Part shown: piece after piece, positions 1 through 9,143 of the stretch | Numbering within the stretch: the first letter of the stretch is position 1 | How the letters are laid out: each line of letters opens with the position of its first letter | Assembly (NCBI GenBank): GCA_016791265.1 | Contig: JAEUMY010000008.1 | Location: 62,001 to 126,000, forward strand | Length of the DNA: 64,000 nt | Direction of reading: 5' to 3' | From: Betaproteobacteria bacterium | GTDB lineage: Bacteria > Pseudomonadota > Gammaproteobacteria > Burkholderiales > Usitatibacteraceae | Notes under the pieces: model-generated | What the model was told of the DNA's origin: nothing | Databases searched by the model: none | What the model saw: only the letters and a program-made list of their open reading frames with translations | Position numbers and translations under genes: made by a program

Positions 1-144
1 GATCAGGTGATGGTGATGAGCGAAGGCGACGTGGTCGAGGTCGCCAATTCCGACGAGATCTATCTCAATCCCAAACAGGAGTACACGCGGAAGTTGCTGG
101 GGTCGATTCCGAAGGGCTGGGATGGATCGCGCGCCGCGGCCTGA
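1..144 (+). CDS. ABC transporter ATP-binding protein, C-terminal fragment
   Basis: Only the last 47 residues are in the window, and the frame is open from base 1 to a TGA. The visible tail has the layout of the C-terminus of peptide/nickel-type (Dpp/Opp/Yej) ATPases: a short strand ending in Val-Glu, then the oligopeptide-type motif with Asn-Pro, Tyr-Thr-Arg-Lys-Leu-Leu and Ser-Ile-Pro. In that family the tail follows the nucleotide-binding domain, which lies outside the window. A strong hairpin follows. The substrate cannot be told from this fragment. Confidence 0.7.
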   Translation, partial: DQVMVMSEGDVVEVANSDEIYLNPKQEYTRKLLGSIPKGWDGSRAAA

Positions 145-158
145 TGTCATGTAGTGCC

Positions 159-170
159 GCGAATATTCGC
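159..170. repeat. Iterated palindrome GCGAATATTCGC, copy upstream of terminator
   Basis: Exact copy of the 12-bp dispersed palindrome, 15 bp after the ABC ATPase stop codon and just before a terminator-like hairpin. A second copy lies on the other side of that hairpin. Confidence 0.9.
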
Positions 171-179
171 AGCGAGAAT

Positions 180-207
180 GACAAGGCCCGCAATCGCGGG
201 CCTTGTC
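180..207. terminator. Strong intergenic hairpin between convergent genes
   Basis: Perfect 12-bp inverted repeat (arms 180-191 and 196-207) with a 4-nt loop AATC. It sits between the ABC ATPase (plus) and the DUF4394 lipoprotein (minus), whose 3' ends converge. No long T-run follows on either strand, so it may be a bidirectional terminator or an mRNA-stabilising hairpin. Confidence 0.65.
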
Positions 208-220
208 GTATTGAGCGCTT

Positions 221-232
221 GCGAATATTCGC
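221..232. repeat. Iterated palindrome GCGAATATTCGC, copy beyond terminator
   Basis: Exact copy with the extended 14-bp form (T before, A after). With the copy at 159-170 it brackets the hairpin between two convergent genes. Confidence 0.9.
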
Positions 233-241
233 AACCGGCAT

Positions 242-1162
242 TCAAGGCTCGATGGCGATTCCCTTCACCACCTCGCCGCCGCCGATGGTGCCCTGAAACG
301 TCCCCGCGCCGTTCTCCAGGTTCACGAGATAGAACCGGGTGGAACTCGCCCCGGCCTTGGTGAATGCGCCGAACGCGGTGTTGGACACGTCCGAAATGTC
401 GAACGACACGCGCGCCGACTCGCCCGCGCCGATGCGGCCCACGGTGAAGAGCTGGCCCGTGTTGGGGGAGACGGGCGTCGTGGCGCCTTCCTTCGAGCCT
501 TGCATGACCAGCATGTCCAGCTTGCCATCGACGGCGAAGTTGGTGGTGATCTTGTCGTTCTGCTTGTTGTAGGTGTAGCCGGCGGCCATGACCGCGGGCG
601 TTTTGCCAGCGTTCGGGTCGCTGTTGGCGTAGGCCAGCCTGCCGTCGGTCTGCAGTCCTTCCGCGTTGGGATTGGCGTCCACGGCCGCGCCGGTGTCGGG
701 ATGCAGTCGGGTGTTGAGTCCGGTGTTGCTGACCAGACGAATGCGGTCCACGGTCGGGTTGAAGTCGAAGCCGAATTCATCGCCTTCCAGCGCCACGGCG
801 AACGGCCCTGAACCCACCATCGCGGCCTTGCCGCTGGCGACATCGATGGTGTACAGGCGGCCCACAGTCCCGGTCTTGCCCAGTGCGTACAAGACGCCCT
901 TGGCGACCCGGAAGTCAATGCCGGCGATTTCCTCGCCCGGCTGCAAGCCGGTCAGCGCTTTCTTCGAGAGGATTTTGGCGGGTTGGCCGGCGTTGAAGGT
1001 GATGAGCTGGTTGCCCGCCGTGACGGCGACGATGTTCTCCTTGCGCAAGGGAAGGAGCGGCTCTTCCGGCGTGGTGGCGCAGCCGGTCAGCATCAGTGTG
1101 GCGGTGAGGGTAGTGAGGACGGGTGCGCGACGGGCGCGCGACGGCGAAGCGGCTGAAGTCAT
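242..1162 (-). CDS. DUF4394 domain lipoprotein
   Basis: A 306-residue protein with an N-terminal lipoprotein signal: basic residues, a hydrophobic stretch and the lipobox Leu-Thr-Gly-Cys at residues 25-28, so it is probably lipid-anchored after export. The rest matches the DUF4394 pattern: a repeated Gly/Asp-rich beta-propeller-like chain with Gly-Ile-Asp-Phe-Arg near the start and Asp-Arg-Ile-Arg-Leu-Val-Ser in the middle. No enzymatic role is established for DUF4394. It follows mltD on the same strand but is separated by about 88 bp. Confidence 0.8.
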   Translation of the reverse strand: MTSAASPSRARRAPVLTTLTATLMLTGCATTPEEPLLPLRKENIVAVTAGNQLITFNAGQPAKILSKKALTGLQPGEEIAGIDFRVAKGVLYALGKTGTVGRLYTIDVASGKAAMVGSGPFAVALEGDEFGFDFNPTVDRIRLVSNTGLNTRLHPDTGAAVDANPNAEGLQTDGRLAYANSDPNAGKTPAVMAAGYTYNKQNDKITTNFAVDGKLDMLVMQGSKEGATTPVSPNTGQLFTVGRIGAGESARVSFDISDVSNTAFGAFTKAGASSTRFYLVNLENGAGTFQGTIGGGEVVKGIAIEP

Positions 1163-1250
1163 GAAGTCTCCCGGTCAGTTCTCGAACCAGTGATCCGATG
1201 GCAACACGCGTGACAGCATAGACGGTACGCGCACGCTTGTCCGCGCTTTG

Positions 1251-2876
1251 CTATGCGCTGACGCGCACCTGCCGACCGGGCTGAATGACGGATTGCGCGG
1301 TGAGGTTGTTCCAGCGCAAGAGGTCATCCAGTGCGATGCCGAAGCGCTGGGCGATGGAGTAGAGCGTGTCCCCGGCGCGGATGGTGTAGGTCCGAATGCC
1401 GGCGCCGACGTTGGCCGTCCTGGGCGCAGGTGTCGTCGCCTTGGCCGGCGCGCGCGCAACCAGGCTGGGCGTCGCGGTCGGCGTGGGCTTCAGCAACGGA
1501 GCCGACGTGCTGATAAGCCTGAGCGTCTGGCCGATGGCCAAATGATTGCCGCGCAGATTGTTCATCTCGCGAAGCTCGTCCACTTCCAGATCATGGCGCT
1601 GGGCGATGGTGTACAGCGAATCTCCGGCGCGCACGCGGTAGGTGGCAGGCGCATCAGCGCGCTGCGGCGTGGCCGTAGTGGCAGATACGTCGAGTGACGC
1701 CTTGATGAACCCGGCCTGTTGCTGCGCAGGCACCATGAGCAGCATGGGTTGGGCGAGGCGTCCTTTGCGTTCCTTGAGTCGGCCGTTCACGCTGCGCAGG
1801 TACGCGGGCGAGACACCGTGCTTCCGCGCGATCTGATCGACGGATTCGCCGCGCTGCGCCGAGTACGTGGACCACGACACGAGCGGCTTGTCGTAGTTTT
1901 CCAGGTTCTCGCGAAAGAGCTGCGCCTTGTCCACCGGCAGCAGGAAATGGCCGCTGTCGACCGACGCCACCGGCTTGTTGAACGCCGGGTTGAGCGCCAC
2001 GAATTCATCCTCGGGCATCTCGGCCAGCTTGGCGGCGAGCTTGACGTCGATCTTGGGCGGCGCCGCCACGCGAGTGAAGTAGGGTTCGTCGGGAATGGCA
2101 TCCAGCTTGATGCCGTACGACGACGGCCAATGGATGATGTTCTTCACCGCGAGGAGCTTGGGCACGTAGTGCTTCGTCTCCTTCGGCAGATCGAGCGAGA
2201 GGTAGTCGGTCGGCTTTCTGCGCTTCTCGTTCTTGGCGATCGCGCGGGCGACACAACCCTCGCCGCAGTTGTATGCCGCCAGCGCAAGCTCCCAGCTCTC
2301 GAACTGGTTGTAGAGCTTTTCCAGATAGTTGAGCGCCGCATGCGTGGACGCGACGACATCACGTCGATGATCGGCCCACCAATTCTGGTCAAGGCCGTAC
2401 AGCTTGCCGGTGGAGGGGATGAACTGCCACATGCCGGCCGCAGCGGCGCGCGAGTAGGCGCCGGGGTTGAACGCGCTTTCGATGACCGGCAGCAGCGCGA
2501 TTTCCATCGGCATGCCGCGCTTTTCCACTTCCTCCACGATGTGGTGCAGGTAGAGTGCGCCACGGTCAACGAAACGGCCGATGTAGTCGGGCCGGCGCGA
2601 ATACCAGTCCTCGTGCTGGAGGATGAGCGGCGAATCCATGGGCGCCAGCTTGAATCCAGCGCGAATGCGTTCCCAGAGATCGCGGTTGGCCTGGGCCTCG
2701 GCGGGGGAGAGCGGCGCTGGTTGTTCCTTCGGAGCCGAAACAGGCGCCGCAGCGGCAGGCGGAGGCGCTTCATCCGGAATGGACGGGCCGAGCGGCATCC
2801 GCGCCCAAGATGGACCGCTGCTGGCGAGCAGCGCTGCGAAGACCGCGTGGGAGATGAGACTACGCCTGAATTTCAT
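1251..2876 (-). CDS. mltD: Membrane-bound lytic murein transglycosylase D with LysM repeats
   Basis: Cleaves the glycan strands of peptidoglycan in the periplasm by the lytic transglycosylase reaction. With the ATG at 2876 the protein is 541 residues and begins with a clean signal peptide; an upstream in-frame start would add 19 non-signal residues. The SLT domain contains the catalytic motif Glu-Ser-Ala-Phe-Asn-Pro (Glu about residue 133) followed by Ala-Ala-Gly-Met-Trp-Gln-Phe. The C-terminal part holds three LysM-type segments; the last two show the classic Gly-Asp-Ser/Thr-Leu-Tyr-(Ser/Thr)-Ile-Ala pattern and bind peptidoglycan. Whether the protein is a lipoprotein is unclear because no lipobox Cys is visible. 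Confidence 0.92.
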   Translation of the reverse strand: MKFRRSLISHAVFAALLASSGPSWARMPLGPSIPDEAPPPAAAAPVSAPKEQPAPLSPAEAQANRDLWERIRAGFKLAPMDSPLILQHEDWYSRRPDYIGRFVDRGALYLHHIVEEVEKRGMPMEIALLPVIESAFNPGAYSRAAAAGMWQFIPSTGKLYGLDQNWWADHRRDVVASTHAALNYLEKLYNQFESWELALAAYNCGEGCVARAIAKNEKRRKPTDYLSLDLPKETKHYVPKLLAVKNIIHWPSSYGIKLDAIPDEPYFTRVAAPPKIDVKLAAKLAEMPEDEFVALNPAFNKPVASVDSGHFLLPVDKAQLFRENLENYDKPLVSWSTYSAQRGESVDQIARKHGVSPAYLRSVNGRLKERKGRLAQPMLLMVPAQQQAGFIKASLDVSATTATPQRADAPATYRVRAGDSLYTIAQRHDLEVDELREMNNLRGNHLAIGQTLRLISTSAPLLKPTPTATPSLVARAPAKATTPAPRTANVGAGIRTYTIRAGDTLYSIAQRFGIALDDLLRWNNLTAQSVIQPGRQVRVSA

Positions 2877-2954
2877 CGTGTAGCTATTTGTTTTGTTGCC
2901 GGAAAGTCTATGAAAACACGAGCCGCAGGTCAACCTGAAATTGGCCTCAAGGGG

Positions 2955-4301
2955 TTAAAGCGTGAGCGCGAAATCCCGCACCAGCGCGCCGGGCAGGCGT
3001 GTGGAAAGCACAGAGCGCTCGCCATAGCTGTCTGAACTGGGCTGAAGTTCACATTCGCGCGTCAGCCCCTCCAGGTTCTCGCCCAACACGCGATACACCG
3101 TGTCGTCAAAACGCATGACGTTGAGCGGCGCCTTGATTTCGCCGTTCTCCACCCAGAAGGTCGCGAAGCGGGTCATGCCGGTCATGCGGCAGGCGGCGCG
3201 GTCTGAGAAGTTGAGGTACCAGAGATTGCCGATCAGTAGGCCGGTATCCAGCGCCTTCAGGGCATCGTCGCGCGCCAGTGTGCCGCCTGCCATGTCGAGC
3301 GATTCCGGCATCTCGTACAGATTGGCGCCGTTGGTCTCGACCGCGTACTCCTTGGCCGAGCGGGGTGAAACAAGCGAATCCTTCAACGCGCCGCCGGCGA
3401 TCAGATCGACGCGGCCCTTCTTCATGAAGCCGTCTTGCTGGAAGCCGCTGGCGAGACCCTCCGCCGTGTTCTCGCTGATGCGCACACCGGGATTCATCAC
3501 CGCGCCGTCCTCGATCATCTTGGCGAGGCAGCTCTGCTTGGTCTTCTGCGACTTGATGCCGAAGCCGCCCCAGCACAGCATGGACAACACCTCCGAGAGT
3601 GCGGAGGGCGCAAGGTACGCACGGTACTGGCCCGGCTTCAGAGCCATCGGCTTGTCGCCGAGGCGGGCGAGCTGCGTCTTGGCAAACGCCATCTTCTGCG
3701 AATATTCGCGTGCATCCCACACCGCACCTGCGTAGCTCGATTTCACCGCCTTGTCGGCCGCGTGATACAGACACCACTCGAAGTTGAAGTTGTCGGCGCT
3801 GTGCCAGTTGCGCTGGCCGAGCGAATTGGCGAAGCCGCGATAGAGCTTGCCACCAGCATAGAGGCCGACGAGATCGACACCAGCGCCTTCACGCGTGACC
3901 TGATCCAGAACTTCGGCTGGCGAGGGGAGCTTGGCCTGCGACTGCACCTCGCTGTTGTTCACTGTCTCGGCGATCAGCAGATACGGATCCTCCGGCAGCT
4001 GCGCCAGATCGGCGCGCAGGATGTCCAGCACCTGGCGAACCTGGGCGCGATCCTGCTCGGCGTTGCCCGAGAGCATGAGCTTGATGTCAGCGCGGCGACT
4101 GGCCTTGATGAGCCCGAGCGTGAGTGCGATCTGCTTAACGCTCGTGGCTTGCCGCACCTTGCTGTGGTTGAAACGGATGAAGTCCGATTCCTCGGCCGAG
4201 AGCCAGGCCAGGAAGGTTTCGCCGGATTGCATCTGCGTGCCGATCCAGTCGGCGAGTTCGTAGAAATAGGTTTGCATGGTGCTCGGGTTCGTGGTCTGCA
4301 T
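2955..4301 (-). CDS. TldD/PmbA family protein, TldE-like partner
   Basis: A 448-residue member of the TldD/PmbA superfamily, lying directly downstream of a TldD-like gene (5 bp gap). In known TldD/TldE pairs the TldE subunit lacks the zinc motif and forms a heterodimeric protease with TldD; consistently, no HExxxH motif is visible here. I chose the ATG at 4301 because GGAGAGG lies upstream; an in-frame ATG at 4277 has no such site. The exact palindrome at 3698-3709 is read in frame as Arg-Glu-Tyr-Ser-Gln. Substrate unknown; microcin maturation and antitoxin (CcdA) degradation are known roles for E. coli homologues. Confidence 0.85.
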   Translation of the reverse strand: MQTTNPSTMQTYFYELADWIGTQMQSGETFLAWLSAEESDFIRFNHSKVRQATSVKQIALTLGLIKASRRADIKLMLSGNAEQDRAQVRQVLDILRADLAQLPEDPYLLIAETVNNSEVQSQAKLPSPAEVLDQVTREGAGVDLVGLYAGGKLYRGFANSLGQRNWHSADNFNFEWCLYHAADKAVKSSYAGAVWDAREYSQKMAFAKTQLARLGDKPMALKPGQYRAYLAPSALSEVLSMLCWGGFGIKSQKTKQSCLAKMIEDGAVMNPGVRISENTAEGLASGFQQDGFMKKGRVDLIAGGALKDSLVSPRSAKEYAVETNGANLYEMPESLDMAGGTLARDDALKALDTGLLIGNLWYLNFSDRAACRMTGMTRFATFWVENGEIKAPLNVMRFDDTVYRVLGENLEGLTRECELQPSSDSYGERSVLSTRLPGALVRDFALTL

Positions 4302-4306
4302 GACGG

Positions 4307-5773
4307 TCAGCCCTCTCCGCCAAAGACGTCGATGTTGGAAAACTTGCAGGCCGGCGATGCATGGCCCACGCGGATGACCTGGTTGGGCTCGCCCTTGCCG
4401 CAGTAGGGCGTGCCTTGCACTTCCACCGTATCCGGTCCGCCCACCATCGAGAGCGAGCGCCAAAACGTCGCCGATATGCCGCGGTAGTTGGGGTTCTTCA
4501 CGACATTGGTGAGCTTGCCCTTTTCGATTCGCTGTCCGTACTCGCAGCCAAACTGGAACTTGTTGCGCGAGTCGTCGATGGACCACGACGTGTTGGTCTT
4601 CATCAGCACGCCGTTGTCGATGGAGGCGATCATCTCGTCGAGCGATGACGAACCGGCTTCCACATTGAGATTGCTCATGCGATCAATCGGCGCCCGGTTC
4701 CAGGAGCAGGCGCGCGTGGTGGCCACACCTTCCATCGGCCGACCCTCTGCCGCGACGCGTCCTTGGGAGATGGCGCCACCCAGCGGACGCTGCAGGATGC
4801 CGTCCTTGATGATGAACTGGCGTTCGGCTTTCAGTCCGTCATCGTCATAGCCGAAGCTCGCGAATTGTTCGCTGCGCGTCGGATCGTAGGTCACGTTGAG
4901 CAGCGGCGAGCCGTACTGATAGGTGCCGAACATGTCCAGGGTCACGAAGCTGGTGCCGGCGAAGTTGCGCTCGTCGCCCAGGATGCGATCCAGTTCCAGC
5001 GGATGGCCGATGGACTCGTGGATCTGCAACATCATCTGGTCGGGCATGAGGATCACGTCCATCACGCCGGAAGGACAGTTGGGCGCGGTGAGGAGTTGCA
5101 GCGCTTCTTCCGCCGTCAGCTTGCCGCAGCCGGCGAAGCCTGCACGCTCCAGGATCTCCATGCCACCTTGCTGGCAGAAGCCGTTGTAGCGGCCACCCCA
5201 GGATCGGATCTGGGTTTCACCTTCGTGGAACGCGGTGACGTGCAGCGACGGCACTACGTACTGGAACTGTTGCTCGATCTCGCCGCCATCGGCAGTGAGA
5301 TAGAGCTGGTGGGTCTGGGTGGTCCAGAGCCCCGCGCCCCAGTCGACAATGCGCGGGTCCACCTTGCACTGCGCGGATTCACGCATCAGCAGATCCATCT
5401 TGTCGCGCTTGGAAAGCTGCGCGATGGGTTTCACCACCTTGCTGGAAAACTGCGCGGGCGTCTTGCCGATGTTGGGCTTGACGAGCTTCGAATAGTCCGC
5501 AACGGTACGGCCGGCGGTCTGCTCGGCCCAGTAGCGTGCGCGTTCGGCGGCCGCGGCCAATCCGGCACGCGACAGATCGCTGGTGGCGGCGTAGCCGATG
5601 CCGCCCTTGTGCATCACCGTGATCATCGCGCCGCGGTCGAAGGCGGTCTGCGGCGGTTCGGAGACATCCTGGCGAACGGAGAGCTGTTCGCTGATTTCTT
5701 CCACATAGCGCAGTGAACAGAAGTCCACGGCGGGCTGGATGGCGTTGAAGTCGGTCTTGAGTTGGGCCAGCAT
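4307..5773 (-). CDS. TldD-like metalloprotease
   Basis: A 488-residue protein carrying the TldD zinc motif His-Glu-Ser-Ile-Gly-His (about residues 252-257) followed by Pro-Leu-Glu-Leu-Asp. This is the HExxxH signature of the catalytic subunit of TldD/TldE proteases. It sits 5 bp upstream of the TldE-like gene and 7 bp downstream of a GNAT gene on the same strand, so the three are probably co-transcribed. TldD/TldE complexes degrade unfolded peptides inside a closed chamber in the cytoplasm. The assignment to the superfamily is firm; the physiological substrate is not known. Confidence 0.88.
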   Translation of the reverse strand: MLAQLKTDFNAIQPAVDFCSLRYVEEISEQLSVRQDVSEPPQTAFDRGAMITVMHKGGIGYAATSDLSRAGLAAAAERARYWAEQTAGRTVADYSKLVKPNIGKTPAQFSSKVVKPIAQLSKRDKMDLLMRESAQCKVDPRIVDWGAGLWTTQTHQLYLTADGGEIEQQFQYVVPSLHVTAFHEGETQIRSWGGRYNGFCQQGGMEILERAGFAGCGKLTAEEALQLLTAPNCPSGVMDVILMPDQMMLQIHESIGHPLELDRILGDERNFAGTSFVTLDMFGTYQYGSPLLNVTYDPTRSEQFASFGYDDDGLKAERQFIIKDGILQRPLGGAISQGRVAAEGRPMEGVATTRACSWNRAPIDRMSNLNVEAGSSSLDEMIASIDNGVLMKTNTSWSIDDSRNKFQFGCEYGQRIEKGKLTNVVKNPNYRGISATFWRSLSMVGGPDTVEVQGTPYCGKGEPNQVIRVGHASPACKFSNIDVFGGEG

Positions 5774-5780
5774 GATGTCC

Positions 5781-6266
5781 TCAGTCTTTCCTGCTCACAA
5801 ATTGATCGATGCGGTCGGCGGTCATGCGCACCAGCCACCACTCCTTCATGATTTCGCCGCCGATCGATTCATAGAACTTGATCGACGGTTCATTCCAGTC
5901 CAGCACCCGCCATTCGAAGCGGCCACAACCGCGCGACTGGGCGAGCTGGGCGAGATGTTTCAGCAGCGCCTTGCCGTAGCCCGAGCCGCGCTTGTCTGGC
6001 ACCACGAAGAGGTCTTCGAGGTACAGCCCGGGCTTGGCGAGAAACGTGGAGAACGTGGAGAAGTACAGCGCGAAGCCGACGGGCTCGCCGCCTTCGCGCG
6101 CGACGACGCATTCGCACACCGGCCGGGCGCCGAAGAGCGCGTCATGCAGCATGGCTTCGGTACCCGTGACCATGTGCGCCAGCTTCTCGTACACGGCGAG
6201 TTGCTTGATGAGATCGAAGATCACCGGCACGTCCGCAGGGGTGGCTGGTTTGATGGTGAATGGCAT
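5781..6266 (-). CDS. GNAT family N-acetyltransferase
   Basis: A 161-residue single-domain GNAT protein. The acetyl-CoA-binding segment shows the expected Arg-Gly-Ser-Gly-Tyr-Gly (R-x-x-G-x-G type) after a hydrophobic beta strand (Leu-Glu-Asp-Leu-Phe-Val-Val), followed by an Asn-Glu-Pro-Ser-Ile-Lys-Phe-Tyr segment typical of diamine/spermidine-type acetyltransferases. A polyamine or small-amine substrate is possible but not proven. It precedes the tldD-like gene by 7 bp on the same strand. A one-mismatch copy of the dispersed palindrome lies immediately upstream of its start. Confidence 0.85.
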   Translation of the reverse strand: MPFTIKPATPADVPVIFDLIKQLAVYEKLAHMVTGTEAMLHDALFGARPVCECVVAREGGEPVGFALYFSTFSTFLAKPGLYLEDLFVVPDKRGSGYGKALLKHLAQLAQSRGCGRFEWRVLDWNEPSIKFYESIGGEIMKEWWLVRMTADRIDQFVSRKD

Positions 6267-6269
6267 GGT

Positions 6270-6281
6270 GCGAATATTCGT
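6270..6281. repeat. Degenerate palindrome copy (GCGAATATTCGT)
   Basis: One substitution from the 12-bp palindrome, located in the 28-bp gap between the M13 peptidase stop and the GNAT start codon, where it would overlap the ribosome-binding region of the GNAT gene. Confidence 0.6.
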
Positions 6282-6294
6282 GGGAGATGGACGA

Positions 6295-8325
6295 TTACCA
6301 GATCACGATCCGGTCCGCCTCGCTTCGCGCGAACGACTTGTCGAGGTCGCACGAGAAGGACTTGAAGAACGGCGCGAAATTGGCGAGAGGCCCCAGCACG
6401 CGATAGCGCGGCGGTGAGTGCGAATCGGTGGCGAGTTGCAGCCGCAGACGCTCGGTGCGGTACTGGGACCGCCATATCTGACCGTAGGAGAGGAAGAACC
6501 GCTGCTCCGGCGTGTAGCCGTCGAGCGGCTTGGCGTCTTTCGCCTGCGCCGTGCGCTTGAAGGCGTTGAATGCGATGTTGAGACCGCCAAGATCGGCGAT
6601 GTTCTCACCGGTGGTCAGCTTGCCGTTGATGGCCATGTCGGGCAGTGGTTTGTAAGCGCCGTACTGGGCCTGGATCTGCGCAACGCGCTTCAGGAAGCGT
6701 TCCTCGTCCTCCTTCGTCCACCACGATTTGAGATTGCCGTCGGCGTCGTACTTGCGGCCGTTGTCGTCGAAGCCGTGCGTGATCTCGTGGCCGATGACCA
6801 TGCCGATGCCGCCGTAGTTGGAGGCGTCATCCTTTTTCGCATCGAAGAAGGGCGGCTGCAGGATGCCGGCCGGGAACACGATCTCGTTCAGTCCCGCGTT
6901 GTAGTAGGCGTTGACCGTGGGCGGCGTCATGCCCCATTCCTTGCGGTTGACCGGCTTGCCGATGCGGTCATTGCGATACATGAAGTTGATCTCTGCGGCC
7001 TGGCGGGCGTTGTCGAGATAGGTGTCGGGTTTCAGCTTCAGGCCAGGGTACTCGCGCCAGACTTCCGGGTAGCCGATTTTCCACACCATGCTGTCGAGCT
7101 TTCTGAGCGCCTGCTGCCGCGTCTCCGGCCCCATCCACTCAAGACCATTGATGCTGTCCTTCATCGCCGCCTTGATGTGGGCGATCATGTCGTCCATCTT
7201 GGCTTTCGCCTCGGGCGGGTAGGTGCGCGCGACGAAGAGCTGGCCCAGCGAATGGCCGATTTCCAGGTCGGTGGCTTCCATCACCCGCTTCCAGCGCGGC
7301 GTCATCACTTGCTGGCCCTGCAGCAACTTGCCGCGCAGGGTGAAGTTCTCCTCGACGAACGCCTTGGGCAGGAATGCGGCCCACGCGTTGACGAGATGGA
7401 AGCGGAAGTACGGCCGCCAGTCGGCGACGGGCACGTCTTTCACCATCGTGGAGAGCGCGGCGAAGTACGCCGGCTGCGAGACGTTCATCTCAGGCGGCAC
7501 TGGCAGGCCGGCCGTGGCATACCAGGCTTTCCAGTCGATGTTGGGCGTGAGGTTCTGGAATTCGGCCAGCGTCTTCTTGTTCCACGTTTTCTCGGGATCG
7601 CGGCGCTCCACGACGTTCATGTGCGCGCGGGCCAGGCGGGTTTCCAAGGCGACGATCTTCGCCGCATCGGACTGGGCCTCGCCAGCAGTCCCGCCCATCA
7701 GCGCCAACATGCGCGCAACGTGCGCCTCATAGTCCTTCAAGAGTTTCTGCGAGCGCTCATCCGTCTTCAAGTAGTAGTCACGCTCAGGCAGGCCCAGTCC
7801 GCCCTGGCCGAAGCTGGCGATGTACCGCGTGCTGTCCTTGGCGTCCTGGCGCACGCCGTAGCCAAAGCCCACCGGCTGTGGGCCGCGAAAGTTCGAGGTC
7901 GGCCGCGTGCGCTGCAACCACGCCAGGGTGGTCACGATATCGGCGCTGTTGGCGATGCTGTCGATGCGCTTCAGGTCCGCTTCAAGTGGCTTCAGGCCGA
8001 GCCTTTCGATGGCCGCCTCGTTCATGCCGCTTTGATGGAACGCGAGGACCTGCGCTTCCACCGGCGTGCGCGCGCTTCGAATTTTCTCCAGACTCTCCAG
8101 GATGTTCTTGAGGGTCTCGGTGTTGCGCTTTTCGATTTCGTTGAAGGCGCCCCACCGGGTCTGATCGGCCGGGATGGGATTGTTGGCCATCCAGTTGCCC
8201 GTGGCGTAGGCGTAGAAGTCCTCGCAACGATTGGCGGACTTGTCGATGTCGGCGGTCGAAATGGCGGCGGCTGGTGGTGCGGCGCAGGCCAGGGCAAGAC
8301 ACAAGACTCTCAGCGGGGGTTTCAT
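6295..8325 (-). CDS. M13 family zinc metallopeptidase (neprilysin-like)
   Basis: About 676 residues with an N-terminal signal peptide (start ATG at 8325 preceded by GAGGAG; an upstream start would place 14 charged residues before the signal). Both family signatures are present in the C-terminal half: His-Glu-Ile-Thr-His (zinc ligands and catalytic Glu) with the following Gly-Phe-Asp-Asp-Asn, and Glu-Asn-Ile-Ala-Asp-Leu-Gly-Gly with the third ligand. The Asn-Ala-Tyr-Tyr substrate-binding motif and the C-terminal Trp are also there. It is an exported oligopeptidase; bacterial members process peptides in the periplasm. It lies 11 bp downstream of gloB. Confidence 0.93.
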   Translation of the reverse strand: MKPPLRVLCLALACAAPPAAAISTADIDKSANRCEDFYAYATGNWMANNPIPADQTRWGAFNEIEKRNTETLKNILESLEKIRSARTPVEAQVLAFHQSGMNEAAIERLGLKPLEADLKRIDSIANSADIVTTLAWLQRTRPTSNFRGPQPVGFGYGVRQDAKDSTRYIASFGQGGLGLPERDYYLKTDERSQKLLKDYEAHVARMLALMGGTAGEAQSDAAKIVALETRLARAHMNVVERRDPEKTWNKKTLAEFQNLTPNIDWKAWYATAGLPVPPEMNVSQPAYFAALSTMVKDVPVADWRPYFRFHLVNAWAAFLPKAFVEENFTLRGKLLQGQQVMTPRWKRVMEATDLEIGHSLGQLFVARTYPPEAKAKMDDMIAHIKAAMKDSINGLEWMGPETRQQALRKLDSMVWKIGYPEVWREYPGLKLKPDTYLDNARQAAEINFMYRNDRIGKPVNRKEWGMTPPTVNAYYNAGLNEIVFPAGILQPPFFDAKKDDASNYGGIGMVIGHEITHGFDDNGRKYDADGNLKSWWTKEDEERFLKRVAQIQAQYGAYKPLPDMAINGKLTTGENIADLGGLNIAFNAFKRTAQAKDAKPLDGYTPEQRFFLSYGQIWRSQYRTERLRLQLATDSHSPPRYRVLGPLANFAPFFKSFSCDLDKSFARSEADRIVIW

Positions 8326-8336
8326 CGGCAGTCTCC

Positions 8337-9116
8337 TCAGAATGTGTTTTTCCACTCGCGCAAGCACGCGAAGATGGTGGCAGGTTCGCTCAAGGCACGG
8401 CCGGCGCGGCGCTCGACGCTGGCCTTCACGGCAGGGCTTTCCCAGCGCAGAAACGGATTGGTCGCGAGCTCGTCGGCGATGGTGCTGGGCACGGTGGGTT
8501 CGCCTTGATCGCGGCGCGCGGAGTCGCGGGCCTTGCGCGCGGCGAGCGCGGCATTCTCCGGCTCAACCGCTTCGGCGAAGCGAATATTCGCAAGCGTGTA
8601 TTCGTGCGCGCAATACACGCGCGTGTCGCCGGGCAGCGCGGCCAGCTTGGCGAGCGATGCTTGCATCTGCGAAGGCGTGCCCTCGAAGAGTCGCCCGCAG
8701 CCGCAGGCGAAAAGGGTGTCACCGCAGAAAAGCAGACCCTGGGCGCGCGCCTGTCCGACGTACGCGATGTGCCCGCGCGTATGGCCCGGCACGTCCAGCA
8801 CGCGAAAACGCGCGTCGAGTTCCGCGATGTTCACTTCATCGCCTTCACATAACCGATGGTCGACGCCGCGAATATCTTCGCCTGCCGGCCCGAACACGGG
8901 CACGCGGTGCCGCGCAAGCAGGGCCGGCAGTCCGCCGACATGATCGCCGTGATGGTGAGTGACCAGAATGGCCGCCAGCGAGACACCCAGGCGATCCAGC
9001 GCAGCCTGAATCGGCGCGGCGTCACCCGGGTCGACCACGGCGGCGTGGCGTCCGTTGTGCAAAAGCCACAGGTAGTTGTCGGAAAACGCCGGAACCGGCA
9101 GGACGATCAAACTCAC
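8337..9116 (-). CDS. gloB: Hydroxyacylglutathione hydrolase (glyoxalase II)
   Basis: Hydrolyses S-D-lactoylglutathione to D-lactate and glutathione, the second step of methylglyoxal detoxification, in the cytoplasm. The 259-residue protein has the metallo-beta-lactamase motif Thr-His-His-His-Gly-Asp-His (about residues 53-59), the Gly-His-Thr and Cys-Gly-Asp-Thr-Leu-Phe metal motifs, and a C-terminal HAGH domain beginning near His-Glu-Tyr-Thr-Leu. Start is GTG at 9116. The exact palindrome at 8580-8591 is read as Ala-Asn-Ile-Arg within that conserved HEYTL region, where homologues have a similar sequence, so this copy costs the protein little. It is divergent from the methyltransferase-rnhA-dnaQ genes with only 27 bp between starts. 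Confidence 0.95.
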   Translation of the reverse strand: MSLIVLPVPAFSDNYLWLLHNGRHAAVVDPGDAAPIQAALDRLGVSLAAILVTHHHGDHVGGLPALLARHRVPVFGPAGEDIRGVDHRLCEGDEVNIAELDARFRVLDVPGHTRGHIAYVGQARAQGLLFCGDTLFACGCGRLFEGTPSQMQASLAKLAALPGDTRVYCAHEYTLANIRFAEAVEPENAALAARKARDSARRDQGEPTVPSTIADELATNPFLRWESPAVKASVERRAGRALSEPATIFACLREWKNTF

Positions 9117-9143
9117 GGGTTGAATTGACCTAAGATATGCGGC

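Noticed and set aside
8868..8881. GCGAATATCTTCGC inside gloB resembles the palindrome with two extra bases
   Set aside because: It encodes conserved gloB residues and differs by an insertion in the core; more likely chance than a copy.
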